Source: Candidatus Iainarchaeum sp. (GTDB lineage Archaea; Iainarchaeota; Iainarchaeia; Iainarchaeales; GCA-2688035). Taken from it: 64,000 nt of DNA. A model generated the notes under the pieces. It saw only the letters and a list, made by a program, of their open reading frames with translations. It was not told the DNA's origin and did no database searches. Where the stretch lies: contig JAFCCO010000005.1 of NCBI GenBank assembly GCA_017610175.1, positions 1 to 64,000 on the forward strand. The letters run 5' to 3'. Shown here in pieces: positions 52,447 through 61,603 of the stretch (position 1 is its first letter; each line of letters begins with the position of its first letter). The position numbers and the translations under genes are program-made.

Positions 52447-52821
52447 ATGGCTGTGCCTAAGGGAAAATATGTTCCGGTTGGAAGACGCGGGCGCGGAAAG
52501 AAGCCAATTTCGGTTGGTTCCCGCAAAAAAGCAATCTCTAGACGGAGGGCCACTCCTAAACAGAAGGCAACCTCTTTGCTTCGCTCTTTTTCCAAATCCA
52601 AGGCATCAACTGAACTTAGGGGCCTGATAAAGACTTATAAGATGGAAATTGGGGGCAGCAGGAAGGGTTCTGCAAAATACAAGTGGATTCGCAAAAGGCT
52701 GATTACTGCCAAGGCAACTTTTTGGGACGGCCTTATTGCTTTTGCAAAAATTAAGGATGCTTCAAAGGTGGTTATTGCAGAACTTGAGGCAAGGAAAAAA
52801 GTTGATATTAGAAAACTCTAA
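52447..52821 (+). CDS. 124-residue highly basic protein, unknown
   Basis: Lys and Arg make up about a third of the first 60 residues (GRRGRGKKPISVGSRKKAIS). The rest forms a probable helical bundle (KWIRKRLITAKATFWDGLIAFAK). A TATA-like catttaagc is about 27 nt upstream of ATG 52447. Probably nucleic-acid-associated. No family recognised. Confidence 0.55.
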   Translation: MAVPKGKYVPVGRRGRGKKPISVGSRKKAISRRRATPKQKATSLLRSFSKSKASTELRGLIKTYKMEIGGSRKGSAKYKWIRKRLITAKATFWDGLIAFAKIKDASKVVIAELEARKKVDIRKL

Positions 52822-52870
52822 TCCCCTAATCCGCGCGCTTTTTATTGTTTTTCAGCCTTTTATTTGCTTT

Positions 52871-55003
52871 ATGTGCGGAATAGCCGGATTCTTTAACTGC
52901 AAAGATGCTCCTGTAAAAGCAGTGGATGCACTTTCTGAAATGCGCAACCGTGGAATTGACGGTGCAGGCATAGCCTTTGGTAAGCAAGCGCGCTTTGCTT
53001 CGTTCCCCAAACTTCTGAAGCAGGAAAAAGATTCAACCGCTGTTTTGGGGCACGTTCTGCACAGCGTTGTTGGAAGCGTTGCCCAGCCGCTGAAGGGAAA
53101 GGGTTTTCTTGCGGCAAACTGTGAAATTTACAACTGGAAAGAGCTTGCTGCAAAGCACAGAATTAAGGCAAGAAACGATGCCGGGCTTGTGCTAAAGCTT
53201 ATTGAGAAAAGCAAGGGCGTTGAATCTGTTCTAAAAGAGCTTGACGGGGTTTGGGCATTTGCTTACTGGAACGGAAACAGGGTTGTGCTCAGTCGGGACA
53301 TTCTTGGAGTAAAGCCGCTTTGGTATTCGCTTAGCAATGGTTTCTGCTTTGCCTCCGAAAAAAAGGCCTTGGAGAAGGCGGGCTGTTTGGGGATTGAGGA
53401 GCTTGACCCAAGGCATGTGCTTGAATTTGATTTAAAGAACGGAAAGGCAAAATTTGTAAAGAGAAAATTCTTTTCGGCTAAAAAGAGCGCTGTGAATTTT
53501 GAGCGAAGCGTTGAATCGCTTAAGCGGCTTTTGCAGGACGCGGTTGCAAAGCGCGTTCCCGAAAAGAAATTCGGTCTGCTGTTTAGTGGGGGAATAGATT
53601 CTGTTCTGCTTGCAACAGTTTTCAAGGAGATGGGTTATTCTTTCACCTGCTTCTTTGCATATGTTAAAGGTTTTGGGGAGCCGGCAGACCTAAAGTTTGC
53701 GCGCCGTGCCGCAAAAACCCTTGGGCTCGAGCTTGAGGAAATTGCCGTAAAGAAAAGCGACCTGCCCAAATTGATTTCAGAGGTTGTTTTGCTTATTGAA
53801 TCAAGCAATCCTGTAAAGGTTGGAGTTGCTCTTCCCCTGTATGCCGCGTGCAGGAAGGCAAAGCGCCGCGGCATTAAGGTAATTTTTTCAGGCCTTGGTG
53901 CGGACGAACTGTTCTGCGGCTACGCCCGCTTTAGGGAATCGAACAATGTGCAGCTTGATTCAATCAATTTGCTGATGCAAATGCACGAAAACGACCTTTA
54001 CCGCGATGACGTTCTCTCAATGAACAACAGCCTTGAGTTAAGGCTTGCGTTTCTCGATCTTAATGTAATAAAGTTTGCCCTTCCGCTTGCAAAGAAATTT
54101 AAGCTATCCTCCAAGCAGAATAAAATAATTCTTCGCGAGGCCGCGCGTTCGCTTGGAGTCCCCAACGAATTTGCTTCGCGAAAGAAGAAGGCCGCCCAGT
54201 ACGGGAGCAATTTTGACAAGGGAATCGGAAAGCTTGCAAAGAAATCCGGTATGAGAAAGGCTGAGTTTCTTGCCGGCTTTGCGCCAAAGAAGAACCTTAA
54301 GCTTGCCGCGCTTTTTTCGGGCGGGAAGGATTCCTGCCTTGCACTCTGGATAATGCAGAGGCAGAACTATGATGTAAGCTGCCTTGTTTCGGTTTTTCCA
54401 AAGAATCCCGACTCTTACATGTACCACCAGCCCAATGCGCGGGTTGTTGCCCTGCAGTCAAAGGCCCTTGGGATTCCATTGCTTAAGAAAACGACAAAGG
54501 GTGTTAAGGAAAAGGAATTGTCTGCACTCAAGTCTGTGTTACTGGATGCAAAAAAGAAGTTTGGAATTCAGGGTGTTGTTTCAGGGGCGCTTTTCAGCAA
54601 TTACCAGCGCGAGCGAATCCAAAAAATATGCCTTGCACTCGGATTAAAGCTTTTCTCCCCCCTGTGGCATAAAAAGCAGGGGCAGGAAGTGCGCGAGCTT
54701 GTCAACAACGGTTTTGTTTTTGTGATGTCAAAGATTGCGGGCTATGGCCTCAGCAAAGAATGGCTTGGAAAGCCGATTGGGGCAAAGGAAATTGTGGAGC
54801 TTGACAGGCTGAACCAAAGAATTGGGTTTAATGTTGCGGGCGAGGGCGGAGAGTACGAATCCCTTGTTCTTGATGCCCCGAATTTTTCAAAGCGAATAGT
54901 TCTTGGTAAGTTGGCAACTAAAATGGGGAATGAGTTTACCGGTTCCCTTGTGATAAAAAAGGTTTCACTCAAGGGCAAACGCTTTAATAGTGGGAAGGAC
55001 TAA
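52871..55003 (+). CDS. asparagine synthetase-like and diphthamide synthase (Dph6)-like fusion
   Basis: The ORF-track start at 52736 lies in the previous gene; the true start is ATG 52871 (MCGIAGFF), placing the nucleophilic Cys at residue 2. Residues 1-200 form a glutaminase domain (RNRGIDGAGI, NCEIYNW). Residues about 210-460 are an asparagine synthetase-type domain with the PP-loop LLFSGGIDSVLLA and FSGLGADELFCGYAR. Residues about 475-710 have a second PP-loop (ALFSGGKDSCLALW) and VAGEGGEYESLVLDAPNF, which match Dph6, the diphthine-ammonia ligase. Dph6 needs ammonia, so the front half might provide it. NCEIYN (usual NGEIYN) and RGIDGAG (usual RGPDDxG) are deviations. Confidence 0.8.
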   Translation: MCGIAGFFNCKDAPVKAVDALSEMRNRGIDGAGIAFGKQARFASFPKLLKQEKDSTAVLGHVLHSVVGSVAQPLKGKGFLAANCEIYNWKELAAKHRIKARNDAGLVLKLIEKSKGVESVLKELDGVWAFAYWNGNRVVLSRDILGVKPLWYSLSNGFCFASEKKALEKAGCLGIEELDPRHVLEFDLKNGKAKFVKRKFFSAKKSAVNFERSVESLKRLLQDAVAKRVPEKKFGLLFSGGIDSVLLATVFKEMGYSFTCFFAYVKGFGEPADLKFARRAAKTLGLELEEIAVKKSDLPKLISEVVLLIESSNPVKVGVALPLYAACRKAKRRGIKVIFSGLGADELFCGYARFRESNNVQLDSINLLMQMHENDLYRDDVLSMNNSLELRLAFLDLNVIKFALPLAKKFKLSSKQNKIILREAARSLGVPNEFASRKKKAAQYGSNFDKGIGKLAKKSGMRKAEFLAGFAPKKNLKLAALFSGGKDSCLALWIMQRQNYDVSCLVSVFPKNPDSYMYHQPNARVVALQSKALGIPLLKKTTKGVKEKELSALKSVLLDAKKKFGIQGVVSGALFSNYQRERIQKICLALGLKLFSPLWHKKQGQEVRELVNNGFVFVMSKIAGYGLSKEWLGKPIGAKEIVELDRLNQRIGFNVAGEGGEYESLVLDAPNFSKRIVLGKLATKMGNEFTGSLVIKKVSLKGKRFNSGKD

Positions 55004-55018
55004 AATTAAGCTGATAAC

Positions 55019-55243
55019 ATGCGCCGCAAGAAAACCATCAGGGAATTGACTGTTTCAGAGATTAGAAGGGAAAGGGACAGCATTGAAAAGAATCTTTTGG
55101 CCGGAGACGTTATGGGTGTACAGAGTGAGCGCGAAAAGCTTGTTAACAGGCACAGGGACCTTTCGGAAGAAATTGTTAGGCGTGTTCGCGGTGGAAAGCA
55201 CTCTTTGCTTAAAAGAATTGCGAAAAAGATTTCAGGAAAATAA
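55019..55243 (+). CDS. 74-residue basic coiled-coil protein, unknown
   Basis: A predicted all-helical protein rich in Arg, Lys and Glu (ELTVSEIRRERDSIEKNLLAG). A TATA-like cgctttaata lies about 27 nt upstream of ATG 55019. It is short and has no recognised family. It is convergent with purD. Confidence 0.5.
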   Translation: MRRKKTIRELTVSEIRRERDSIEKNLLAGDVMGVQSEREKLVNRHRDLSEEIVRRVRGGKHSLLKRIAKKISGK

Positions 55244-55244
55244 T

Positions 55245-56516
55245 TCAGCGGTTCAGCGCCTTTTGCCCGATGTCTTTTCTGTACTGCGCACCTTCGAACG
55301 AAATCTTTTCAACTGCCTTGTATGCGTTGCCAATGCTTTCATTAATTGTCGCCCCAAGTGAGGTAACCCCTAGAACGCGTCCTCCGGCAGTTACAACTTT
55401 TCCGTCTGCATTGCTTGTTCCTGCGTGGAAAACAACTGTTTCAGGCAATGAGTTTGCCTCTTCAAGCCCTGCTATTTCCTTCCCTTTCTCATATTTTTCA
55501 GGATAACCGCCTGAAGCCATTACTACACAGCAGGCGGCCTTCTTGCTCCATTTTACTTCCTGCTCTGCAAGTGTTCCGTCCATGCAGGCCTGCAGAATTG
55601 GGGCAAGGTCTGATTCAAGCCTCATAAGCAGTGCCTGTGTTTCAGGGTCTCCGAAGCGGCAGTTGAACTCAACAACTTTTGGACCGTCCTTTGTAATCAT
55701 CAGTCCGCAGTACAAAATTCCCTTGTATTTCCTGCCCTCTTTCTTCATGGCTTCAACGGTTGGTTTCATGATTGTTTCAAGAACTTTCTTTTCAACTTCA
55801 TCCGTCACAACAGGCGCCGGGCTGTATGCACCCATCCCGCCTGTGTTCGGGCCCTTGTCCCCGTCAAAAACCGGTTTGTGGTCCTGGCTTGAAACCATTG
55901 GCTTGATTGTTTTTCCGTCTGTGAAAACAAGGTAGCTTGCTTCCTCCCCAATAAGCTTTTCCTCAAGGATTACCTGGCTTCCTGCTTCCCCAAATGCCTT
56001 GTCAACCATTACCTGTTTAATTGCGGCTTCTGCCTCATCCATTGTGTCGCACACAATTACTCCCTTTCCTGCGGCAAGGCCGTCTGCCTTCACGACAATC
56101 GGCGCTCCCTTCTCCTGCAGGTATCCAAGGGCCTCCTCTGCAGTGGTAAATGAGGCAAATTCAGCGTTTGGAATTCCGTATTTTTGCAGGAGTTCCCTCA
56201 TAAAAATCTTGCTTCCCTCAATAATTGCGGCCTTCTTGCTTGGCCCGAACACATTCAGCCCCTTCTCCTGAAAGAAGTCAACAATCCCTTCAACCAGCGG
56301 GTCCTCCGGCCCAACAACAGTTAGGTCAATTTCGTTTTCCTTTACAAATGCCGCAATCCCGTCAAATGAATTGTCTTCCAAAACAACGTTTTCCGCGACA
56401 TCTGCAGTTCCCGCATTTCCGGGAATGCAGTACACTTTCTTAACATTGCTGCTTTGGGCTATTTTCCAGCAAATGGTGTGTTCCCTTCCGCCTTTTCCAA
56501 TTACCGCAACTTTCAT
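55245..56516 (-). CDS. purD: phosphoribosylamine-glycine ligase (GAR synthetase)
   Basis: It links phosphoribosylamine and glycine in step two of purine synthesis. The 423-residue ATP-grasp protein starts MKVAVIGKGGREHTICWKI and contains GPEDPLVEGIVDFF, ADGLAAGKGVIVC, DHKPVFDGDKGPNTGGMGAYSP cut here as GDKGPNTGGMGAYSP, and FNCRFGDPETQALL. ATG 56516 is preferred over GTG 56525 because GAGGTGG lies about 8 nt upstream. Not in an operon with other purine genes. Confidence 0.94.
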   Translation of the reverse strand: MKVAVIGKGGREHTICWKIAQSSNVKKVYCIPGNAGTADVAENVVLEDNSFDGIAAFVKENEIDLTVVGPEDPLVEGIVDFFQEKGLNVFGPSKKAAIIEGSKIFMRELLQKYGIPNAEFASFTTAEEALGYLQEKGAPIVVKADGLAAGKGVIVCDTMDEAEAAIKQVMVDKAFGEAGSQVILEEKLIGEEASYLVFTDGKTIKPMVSSQDHKPVFDGDKGPNTGGMGAYSPAPVVTDEVEKKVLETIMKPTVEAMKKEGRKYKGILYCGLMITKDGPKVVEFNCRFGDPETQALLMRLESDLAPILQACMDGTLAEQEVKWSKKAACCVVMASGGYPEKYEKGKEIAGLEEANSLPETVVFHAGTSNADGKVVTAGGRVLGVTSLGATINESIGNAYKAVEKISFEGAQYRKDIGQKALNR

Positions 56517-56583
56517 AAGCCCCACCTCGGAATCTTGGAAGCTAAAAGTTCTTTTAATGCTTTTCCTGCCCCCATTTTTGTAG

Positions 56584-57231
56584 ATGAAGGTTCTTGTGTT
56601 TGATTTTGACGGATTGCTTGTTGACTCGCTTCAGATTCACTACAATGTAAAGTGTGAAATTTTCGGGCAGTTTGGGGTCAAGCCGACCATTGAGGAATTC
56701 AAGAAAATCTGGATTTCCCCCGTGCACGGCGAAAGCGGAAACCCTTATTTTGTAAAGCTCAAGGGGCTTGATGCAAGTGTTGGCGAATTAAAAAAACAAC
56801 AACAGGAACTTTATGCAAAGTGCTTTGCAAATGAGGCAAAGCTGATGCCCAGCGTTCTGGAGGTTATTTCTTTTGCAAAGGAAAACAATGTTCCTCTGGT
56901 GCTTGTTTCCTCGAATTACAGATACAATGTTGAAAGCGCCCTTTTGCGGTTTGAATTAATGGACGATTTTGGCTTCACGGTTTGCTCTGAAGACTGCTCT
57001 GAGAACAAGCCAAGCCCAATCCCCTACCTTCTTGCCGCAGAGAAGGCAAAAATTAATCCATCTGAAATGGTTGTCTTAGAGGATTCGGTTGCGGGCGTTA
57101 AAAGCGCAAAGGCAGCGGGCTGCAAATGCATTGCAATTCCAAATCGCTTCACCAAAGGCGGGGATTTTTCAGATGCGGACTTTGTTGTGGAAAATCTTCT
57201 TGAAGCCAAAAAGATTATTCGCACTTTATGA
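56584..57231 (+). CDS. HAD-superfamily hydrolase
   Basis: The 215-residue protein has motif I FDFDGLLVDS, motif II VLVSSN, a Lys in CSENKPSPIPY and the acidic motif IV in VVLEDSVAGVKSAKAAG. A helical cap between residues 16 and 85 puts it in the beta-phosphoglucomutase/phosphoglycolate phosphatase branch. Substrate unknown. Its end overlaps the convergent 5-FCL gene by 17 nt. Confidence 0.85.
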   Translation: MKVLVFDFDGLLVDSLQIHYNVKCEIFGQFGVKPTIEEFKKIWISPVHGESGNPYFVKLKGLDASVGELKKQQQELYAKCFANEAKLMPSVLEVISFAKENNVPLVLVSSNYRYNVESALLRFELMDDFGFTVCSEDCSENKPSPIPYLLAAEKAKINPSEMVVLEDSVAGVKSAKAAGCKCIAIPNRFTKGGDFSDADFVVENLLEAKKIIRTL

Positions 57232-57775
57232 CGCGTTCCTCTGTAATCACAAAATCCATTTTTGCGTCGTGGCTTTGTTTTGGGAGTTGCTTGTCAATGT
57301 TCTGTTCAAAACAAAGGCCTATTGCAATTGTTTTTCTCGGGGCCTTTCTTAGGAGCCGGTCGTAGAAGCCGCCGCCGTATCCAATCCTGTAGCCTTCGGC
57401 GTCGAAGGCAATTCCGGGCACGATTATAACATCAATTTCCCCGACAGGGCATGACTTTGTTTCTTTTGGCTCAATCAAACCGCTTTCCTTTTCCTCAAGT
57501 TCTTCGATTGAATTAATTTTGCTGACCGTAATTGTTTTGTCCTTGAAGGAGGTTACGGGAACGCAAACCTGTTTTCCATTTTGAATTCCTTTCTCAACCA
57601 TTTCCTTTGTTGAAACCTCGTTTCCAAAGCTTGCGTAAAAAAGAACGGCCTTTGCCTGCTTAAATTCAGGCATTGAAAAGAGCTTTTCTGTTATGCTTAG
57701 GCTCTTTTTTTCAATTTTCTGAGCTGAAAGCGAGTTTCTAAGCTGCAAATGCTTCATTCTGACAAGGTCTTTCAT
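57215..57775 (-). CDS. 5-formyltetrahydrofolate cyclo-ligase
   Basis: It recycles 5-formyl-THF to methenyl-THF with ATP. The 186-residue protein has KAVLFYASFGNEVSTKEMV and the signature VPGIAFDAEGYRIGYGGGFYDRLL, with a C-terminal DFVITEERV. Length is normal. It suggests a folate-based C1 metabolism, which would provide formyl donors for the purine genes here. It is divergent from purL. Confidence 0.9.
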   Translation of the reverse strand: MKDLVRMKHLQLRNSLSAQKIEKKSLSITEKLFSMPEFKQAKAVLFYASFGNEVSTKEMVEKGIQNGKQVCVPVTSFKDKTITVSKINSIEELEEKESGLIEPKETKSCPVGEIDVIIVPGIAFDAEGYRIGYGGGFYDRLLRKAPRKTIAIGLCFEQNIDKQLPKQSHDAKMDFVITEERVIKCE

Positions 57776-57792
57776 AACAGCAAAGGGGTGGG

Positions 57793-57824
57793 AATTGAAT
57801 TAAAAAACCTTGCCCTTTTCAATT
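57793..57824. promoter_or_regulatory. inverted repeat in the 5-FCL / purL divergent promoter
   Basis: AATTGAA (57793-57799) and TTCAATT (57818-57824) form a 7-bp inverted repeat, 18 nt apart, in the 52-nt gap between 5-FCL and purL. A TATA-like gaattaaaaa overlaps it. Could bind a purine or folate regulator; AT-rich sequence makes chance matches likely. Confidence 0.3.
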
Positions 57825-57827
57825 TAA

Positions 57828-60794
57828 TTGGTGGATCGGTTGGAAACAAGAATTGAAGTATTCTACCAGAAAAATGACGCAAGGGCTCAGATCAGGTTGG
57901 AGTCAATCCACTCCATGGGTTTTTCGGCTGTTTCTTCACTAAAACTTGCTGATGTTTACACTTTTTCTTCCCCCGGGCTTGAGGAATCTGATTTGCAGAA
58001 GTGCGGTGAACTTTTATCAAACCCTGTTCTGCAGAATTTCATTGCAGGAAAGCCTTTTGTGCCGTCTGAATTTGATTATGCAATTGAAATCGGTTTTTTG
58101 CCCGGCGTAACCGACAATGTTGGAAATACTGCGGCTGAAACAATTCATGACTTTTTTGGGGAGAAGGCTAACGGAACAAGGGTCTTTAACTCACAGGTTC
58201 TGTTTTTGAAGGGAAACATTTCAGAAGAGGATGCGGAAACGATTGCAAACAATCTTGCAAATTCCCTAATTGAAAGAATTCAAATTAAATCCCGCGCCGA
58301 ATTTGAGAAAGACGGCGGAATGGGGGTTGTTGTCCCGCTTGTGAAGCTGGATGAAACACCTAAAGCCGGTGAAGTAAGCCTTGACCTCTCCGACGAAAAG
58401 CTTGTGGAGCTTGGAAAAAGGGGGATTGAAAATGAGGACGGAACAAGGCGCGGTCCACTGGCACTTGACCTTGATTCCCTGAATGTCATTAAGAATTATT
58501 TTGGCGAACTGGAAAGGAGTCCAACCGATATAGAGCTTGAGTCGCTTGCGCAGACCTGGAGTGAGCACTGCAAGCACACCATTTTTGCTGCAGAGCTTGA
58601 TGAAATCAAGGACGGCTTGTACAAGGGCAGAATTAAGGCCGCAACAAACCAGATCCGCAAGGAAATGGGTGAAAACGACCTTTGTGCATCGGTTTTTTCA
58701 GACAATTCAGGGGCGGTTTTTTTCAATGATGAATTTCTTGTGAGTGACAAGGTTGAAACACACAACAGCCCGTCCGCTTTGGACCCGTTTGGCGGGGCCA
58801 TAACCGGAATTGTGGGTGTAAACCGTGACGCAATGGGTTTTGGAATGGCCGCAAAGCCTGCGGTGAACAGGTACGGCTTTTGTTTTGCAGACCCCAAGGA
58901 CAAGAAGCTTTTGTACCGTGCAAAAAACGCACAGAATCCAATTCTTTCTCCTGAGCGAATGATGCTTGGGGTAATTGACGGCGTAAATGTTGGCGGGAAC
59001 TGTTCGGGAATTCCAACACCCCAGGGCTTTATGTACTTTGATGAGCGGTACAAGGGAAAGCCGCTTGTGTTTGTTGGAACAGTTGGATTGATTCCGCGAA
59101 AGGTAAACGGGAAAAATTCCGTTGAAAAGGCGGCGAAACCGGGTGATGCGGTAATAATGGTCGGAAACCGTGTCGGGAAAGATGGGGTTCACGGCGCAAC
59201 GTTTTCCTCTGAAGCACTGTCTGAAGGAAGTCCTGCAACGGCGGTTCAGATTGGCGACCCGATTACCCAGAAAAAGATGTCCGATGCGATTGTTAAAGAG
59301 GCAAGGGACCTTGGGTTGTACAACAGCATTACCGACAACGGGGCCGGCGGTTTAAGCTGCTCTGTTGCTGAAATGGCAAAGGAGTGCGACGGATGCATTG
59401 TTGACCTTGAAAAGGTTCCGTTGAAGTATCCCGGAATGCAGCCGTGGGAAATTTGGGTTTCGGAAAGCCAGGAGAGAATGACTCTTTCTGTTCCGCAGGA
59501 AAAGGTAAAGCAATTCATTGACTTGATGGATTCGCGCGGTGTTGAGGCAACGGTAATAGGTGAATTCACCGATTCGGGAAAGTGTGTGGTTAGGTTCAAT
59601 GGCAAAACAATTGTGGAGCTTGACCAGGATTTCCTGCATGACGGCCTGCCCAAAAAGATTCTTCGCACAAAAGAGTTTGCCCGCGAGCTTAAAGATGCCT
59701 CGGTTGAAATGCCAAGTGACTACAATGCAGAGCTTGAGGCAATGCTTTTAAGGCTCAACATCTGCAGCAAGGAATTTGTTTCCTCGCAGTATGATTACGA
59801 GGTGCAGGCGTCCTCAGTGCTAAAGCCACTGCAGGGAAAGGGGAATGTAAATGCAGATGCAAGCGTTGTAAGGCCTGTTCTTGATTCAGGGAAAGGGGTT
59901 TCGCTTTCGCAGGCACTCTACCCCAAATATGGTGATATTTCAATTTATGACATGGCCGCCAGTGCAATAGATTCCGCAATAAAGAACCTTGTTGCGGTTG
60001 GAACGAAAATTGAAAAGATTGCATTGCTTGACAACTTCTGCTGGTGCTCAAGTGACGAGCCCGAAAGGCTTGGCCAGCTCAAGCAGGCGGTTCAGGCCTG
60101 CTTTGATTACGCGGTAACCTATAAGGTTCCTTTTGTTTCGGGAAAGGACAGCATGTTCAACGATTTTAAGGGGTTTGATGAAAACAGCAATCCTGTAAAG
60201 GTATCTGTTCCGCCAACACTTCTCATTTCCTCATTTGGGATCATGGAAAATATTGAGAACGCGGTTTCAATGGACGCAAAAATTGCGGGCGATTTAATTT
60301 ACGTTTTGGGGATAACCAAGAACGAGCTTGGTGCTTCGGAATACTTTGCTTCAAAGGGCGAGATTGGAAAGAACGTTCCAAAGGTTGATGCAAAAAAGGC
60401 AATTGCGCTTTACAATGCATTGCTTGAAGCGATTGAGCAGGGGATTGTTGCGTCAGCCCAGCCTGTCGGCTTGGGCGGATTCGGAGTTGCCCTTGCAAAG
60501 AAGTGCATTGCAGGAGGGCTTGGTGCAAAGGTTGAATTGGGTAAGGTTCCATCTGAGGGGATTGACAGGAATGATTTCCTGCTTTTCTCCGAATCGCAGA
60601 GCAGAATAATTGTAACAGTTGCGCCAGAGAATGCGGAGCAGTTTGAGAAATTGCTTGAGGGAAACGACTTTGCAAGAGTTGGGGAAATTACTGGGGGCAA
60701 CCTTGAATTAATCGGATTGAACGGCGAAAAGATTGTTGATTCAAAAATTGAGGCTCTTAACGAGGCTTACAGAAAAACTTTGAGGGGATACTGA
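57828..60794 (+). CDS. purL: phosphoribosylformylglycinamidine synthase, PurSL type (PurS and PurL fused)
   Basis: It makes FGAM from FGAR, ATP and ammonia delivered by PurQ. The 988-residue chain is longer than small archaeal PurL (about 720-760) but lacks the C-terminal glutaminase of large bacterial PurL. The first about 170 residues resemble one or two PurS-like domains (IEVFYQKNDARAQI...), followed by the linker SLAQTWSEHCKHTIF and the synthetase core (ETHNSPSALDPFGGAITGIVG, ITDNGAGGLSCSVAEMA, SGKDSMFNDF). The start is TTG 57828 or GTG 57831, both consistent with a leaderless mRNA. Ends with a one-base overlap into purQ. Confidence 0.9.
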   Translation: MVDRLETRIEVFYQKNDARAQIRLESIHSMGFSAVSSLKLADVYTFSSPGLEESDLQKCGELLSNPVLQNFIAGKPFVPSEFDYAIEIGFLPGVTDNVGNTAAETIHDFFGEKANGTRVFNSQVLFLKGNISEEDAETIANNLANSLIERIQIKSRAEFEKDGGMGVVVPLVKLDETPKAGEVSLDLSDEKLVELGKRGIENEDGTRRGPLALDLDSLNVIKNYFGELERSPTDIELESLAQTWSEHCKHTIFAAELDEIKDGLYKGRIKAATNQIRKEMGENDLCASVFSDNSGAVFFNDEFLVSDKVETHNSPSALDPFGGAITGIVGVNRDAMGFGMAAKPAVNRYGFCFADPKDKKLLYRAKNAQNPILSPERMMLGVIDGVNVGGNCSGIPTPQGFMYFDERYKGKPLVFVGTVGLIPRKVNGKNSVEKAAKPGDAVIMVGNRVGKDGVHGATFSSEALSEGSPATAVQIGDPITQKKMSDAIVKEARDLGLYNSITDNGAGGLSCSVAEMAKECDGCIVDLEKVPLKYPGMQPWEIWVSESQERMTLSVPQEKVKQFIDLMDSRGVEATVIGEFTDSGKCVVRFNGKTIVELDQDFLHDGLPKKILRTKEFARELKDASVEMPSDYNAELEAMLLRLNICSKEFVSSQYDYEVQASSVLKPLQGKGNVNADASVVRPVLDSGKGVSLSQALYPKYGDISIYDMAASAIDSAIKNLVAVGTKIEKIALLDNFCWCSSDEPERLGQLKQAVQACFDYAVTYKVPFVSGKDSMFNDFKGFDENSNPVKVSVPPTLLISSFGIMENIENAVSMDAKIAGDLIYVLGITKNELGASEYFASKGEIGKNVPKVDAKKAIALYNALLEAIEQGIVASAQPVGLGGFGVALAKKCIAGGLGAKVELGKVPSEGIDRNDFLLFSESQSRIIVTVAPENAEQFEKLLEGNDFARVGEITGGNLELIGLNGEKIVDSKIEALNEAYRKTLRGY

Positions 60795-61603
60795 TGGTTA
60801 AGGCACTTGTTTTAACGGGATACGGGGTCAATTGCGATGACGAGACGGCTTTTGCGTTCAGGAAATCAGGGGCGGAGGCAAGCATTGTTCACGTAAACGA
60901 TTTGATTGCAAAACCATCCATGCTCAAGGACTTTGGAATACTGGTTTTTCCGGGCGGGTTCTCTTACGGGGATGACTCGGGTTCCGGAAACGCTTTGGCA
61001 AACAAAATCAGGAACAAGCTCTGGGAACCGCTTATGGAGTTTGTTGATTCAAAAAAGCTTGTGATTGGAATTTGCAACGGATTTCAGGTAATATCAAACC
61101 TCGGGCTCTTGCCTGGGTTTGAGGGAAAGTACGGTGAGAGAACTGTTGCGCTTGCGCACAACGATTCAGCCCGCTATGAATGCAGGTGGGTTTCGTTGAA
61201 GGGCTTTTCAAAGAAATGCGTTTTTACCAGGGGAATTGATGAAATCAGGCTGCCTGTTGCGCACGGAGAGGGAAAGTTTACGGCAAGCGACGAGGTTTTT
61301 GCAAAGCTTGTTGAAAATGACCAGATTGTTTTCAGGTATGCGGAGGGAAATGATGTTGCAAAAGGCGAGTTCCCTTTCAACCCAAACGGTTCAATGGATG
61401 ATGTTGCGGGAATCTGTGATTTAAGCGGAAGGATTCTTGGGCTGATGCCGCATCCTGAGCGAAACATTTTCTTTACACAGCAGGCTGATTGGCCACTGCA
61501 GAAGGAAATTCTTAAGCGAAGCAAAAAGCCCTTGCCTAAAGAGAGTGCCGGTTTGAAAATTTTCAGGAATGCCGTGGACTTCGCCAAAGAGAACGGGCTT
61601 TAA
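60794..61603 (+). CDS. purQ: phosphoribosylformylglycinamidine synthase, glutaminase subunit
   Basis: The 269-residue class I glutamine amidotransferase provides ammonia to PurL. The catalytic Cys is in LVIGICNGFQVISNLGLLPG and the His/Glu pair in LGLMPHPERNIFF. VFPGGFSYGDDSGSGNALANKI matches the PurQ oxyanion region. It starts at ATG 60794 with a TGATG overlap after purL, ensuring 1:1 synthesis. Length is typical for the longer PurQ form. Confidence 0.94.
   Translation: MVKALVLTGYGVNCDDETAFAFRKSGAEASIVHVNDLIAKPSMLKDFGILVFPGGFSYGDDSGSGNALANKIRNKLWEPLMEFVDSKKLVIGICNGFQVISNLGLLPGFEGKYGERTVALAHNDSARYECRWVSLKGFSKKCVFTRGIDEIRLPVAHGEGKFTASDEVFAKLVENDQIVFRYAEGNDVAKGEFPFNPNGSMDDVAGICDLSGRILGLMPHPERNIFFTQQADWPLQKEILKRSKKPLPKESAGLKIFRNAVDFAKENGL

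Noticed and set aside
52736-52870. Extension of the AsnB-Dph6 ORF before MCGIAG
   Set aside because: The catalytic cysteine must be the second residue, so translation should start at 52871; the extension is the shadow of the preceding gene.
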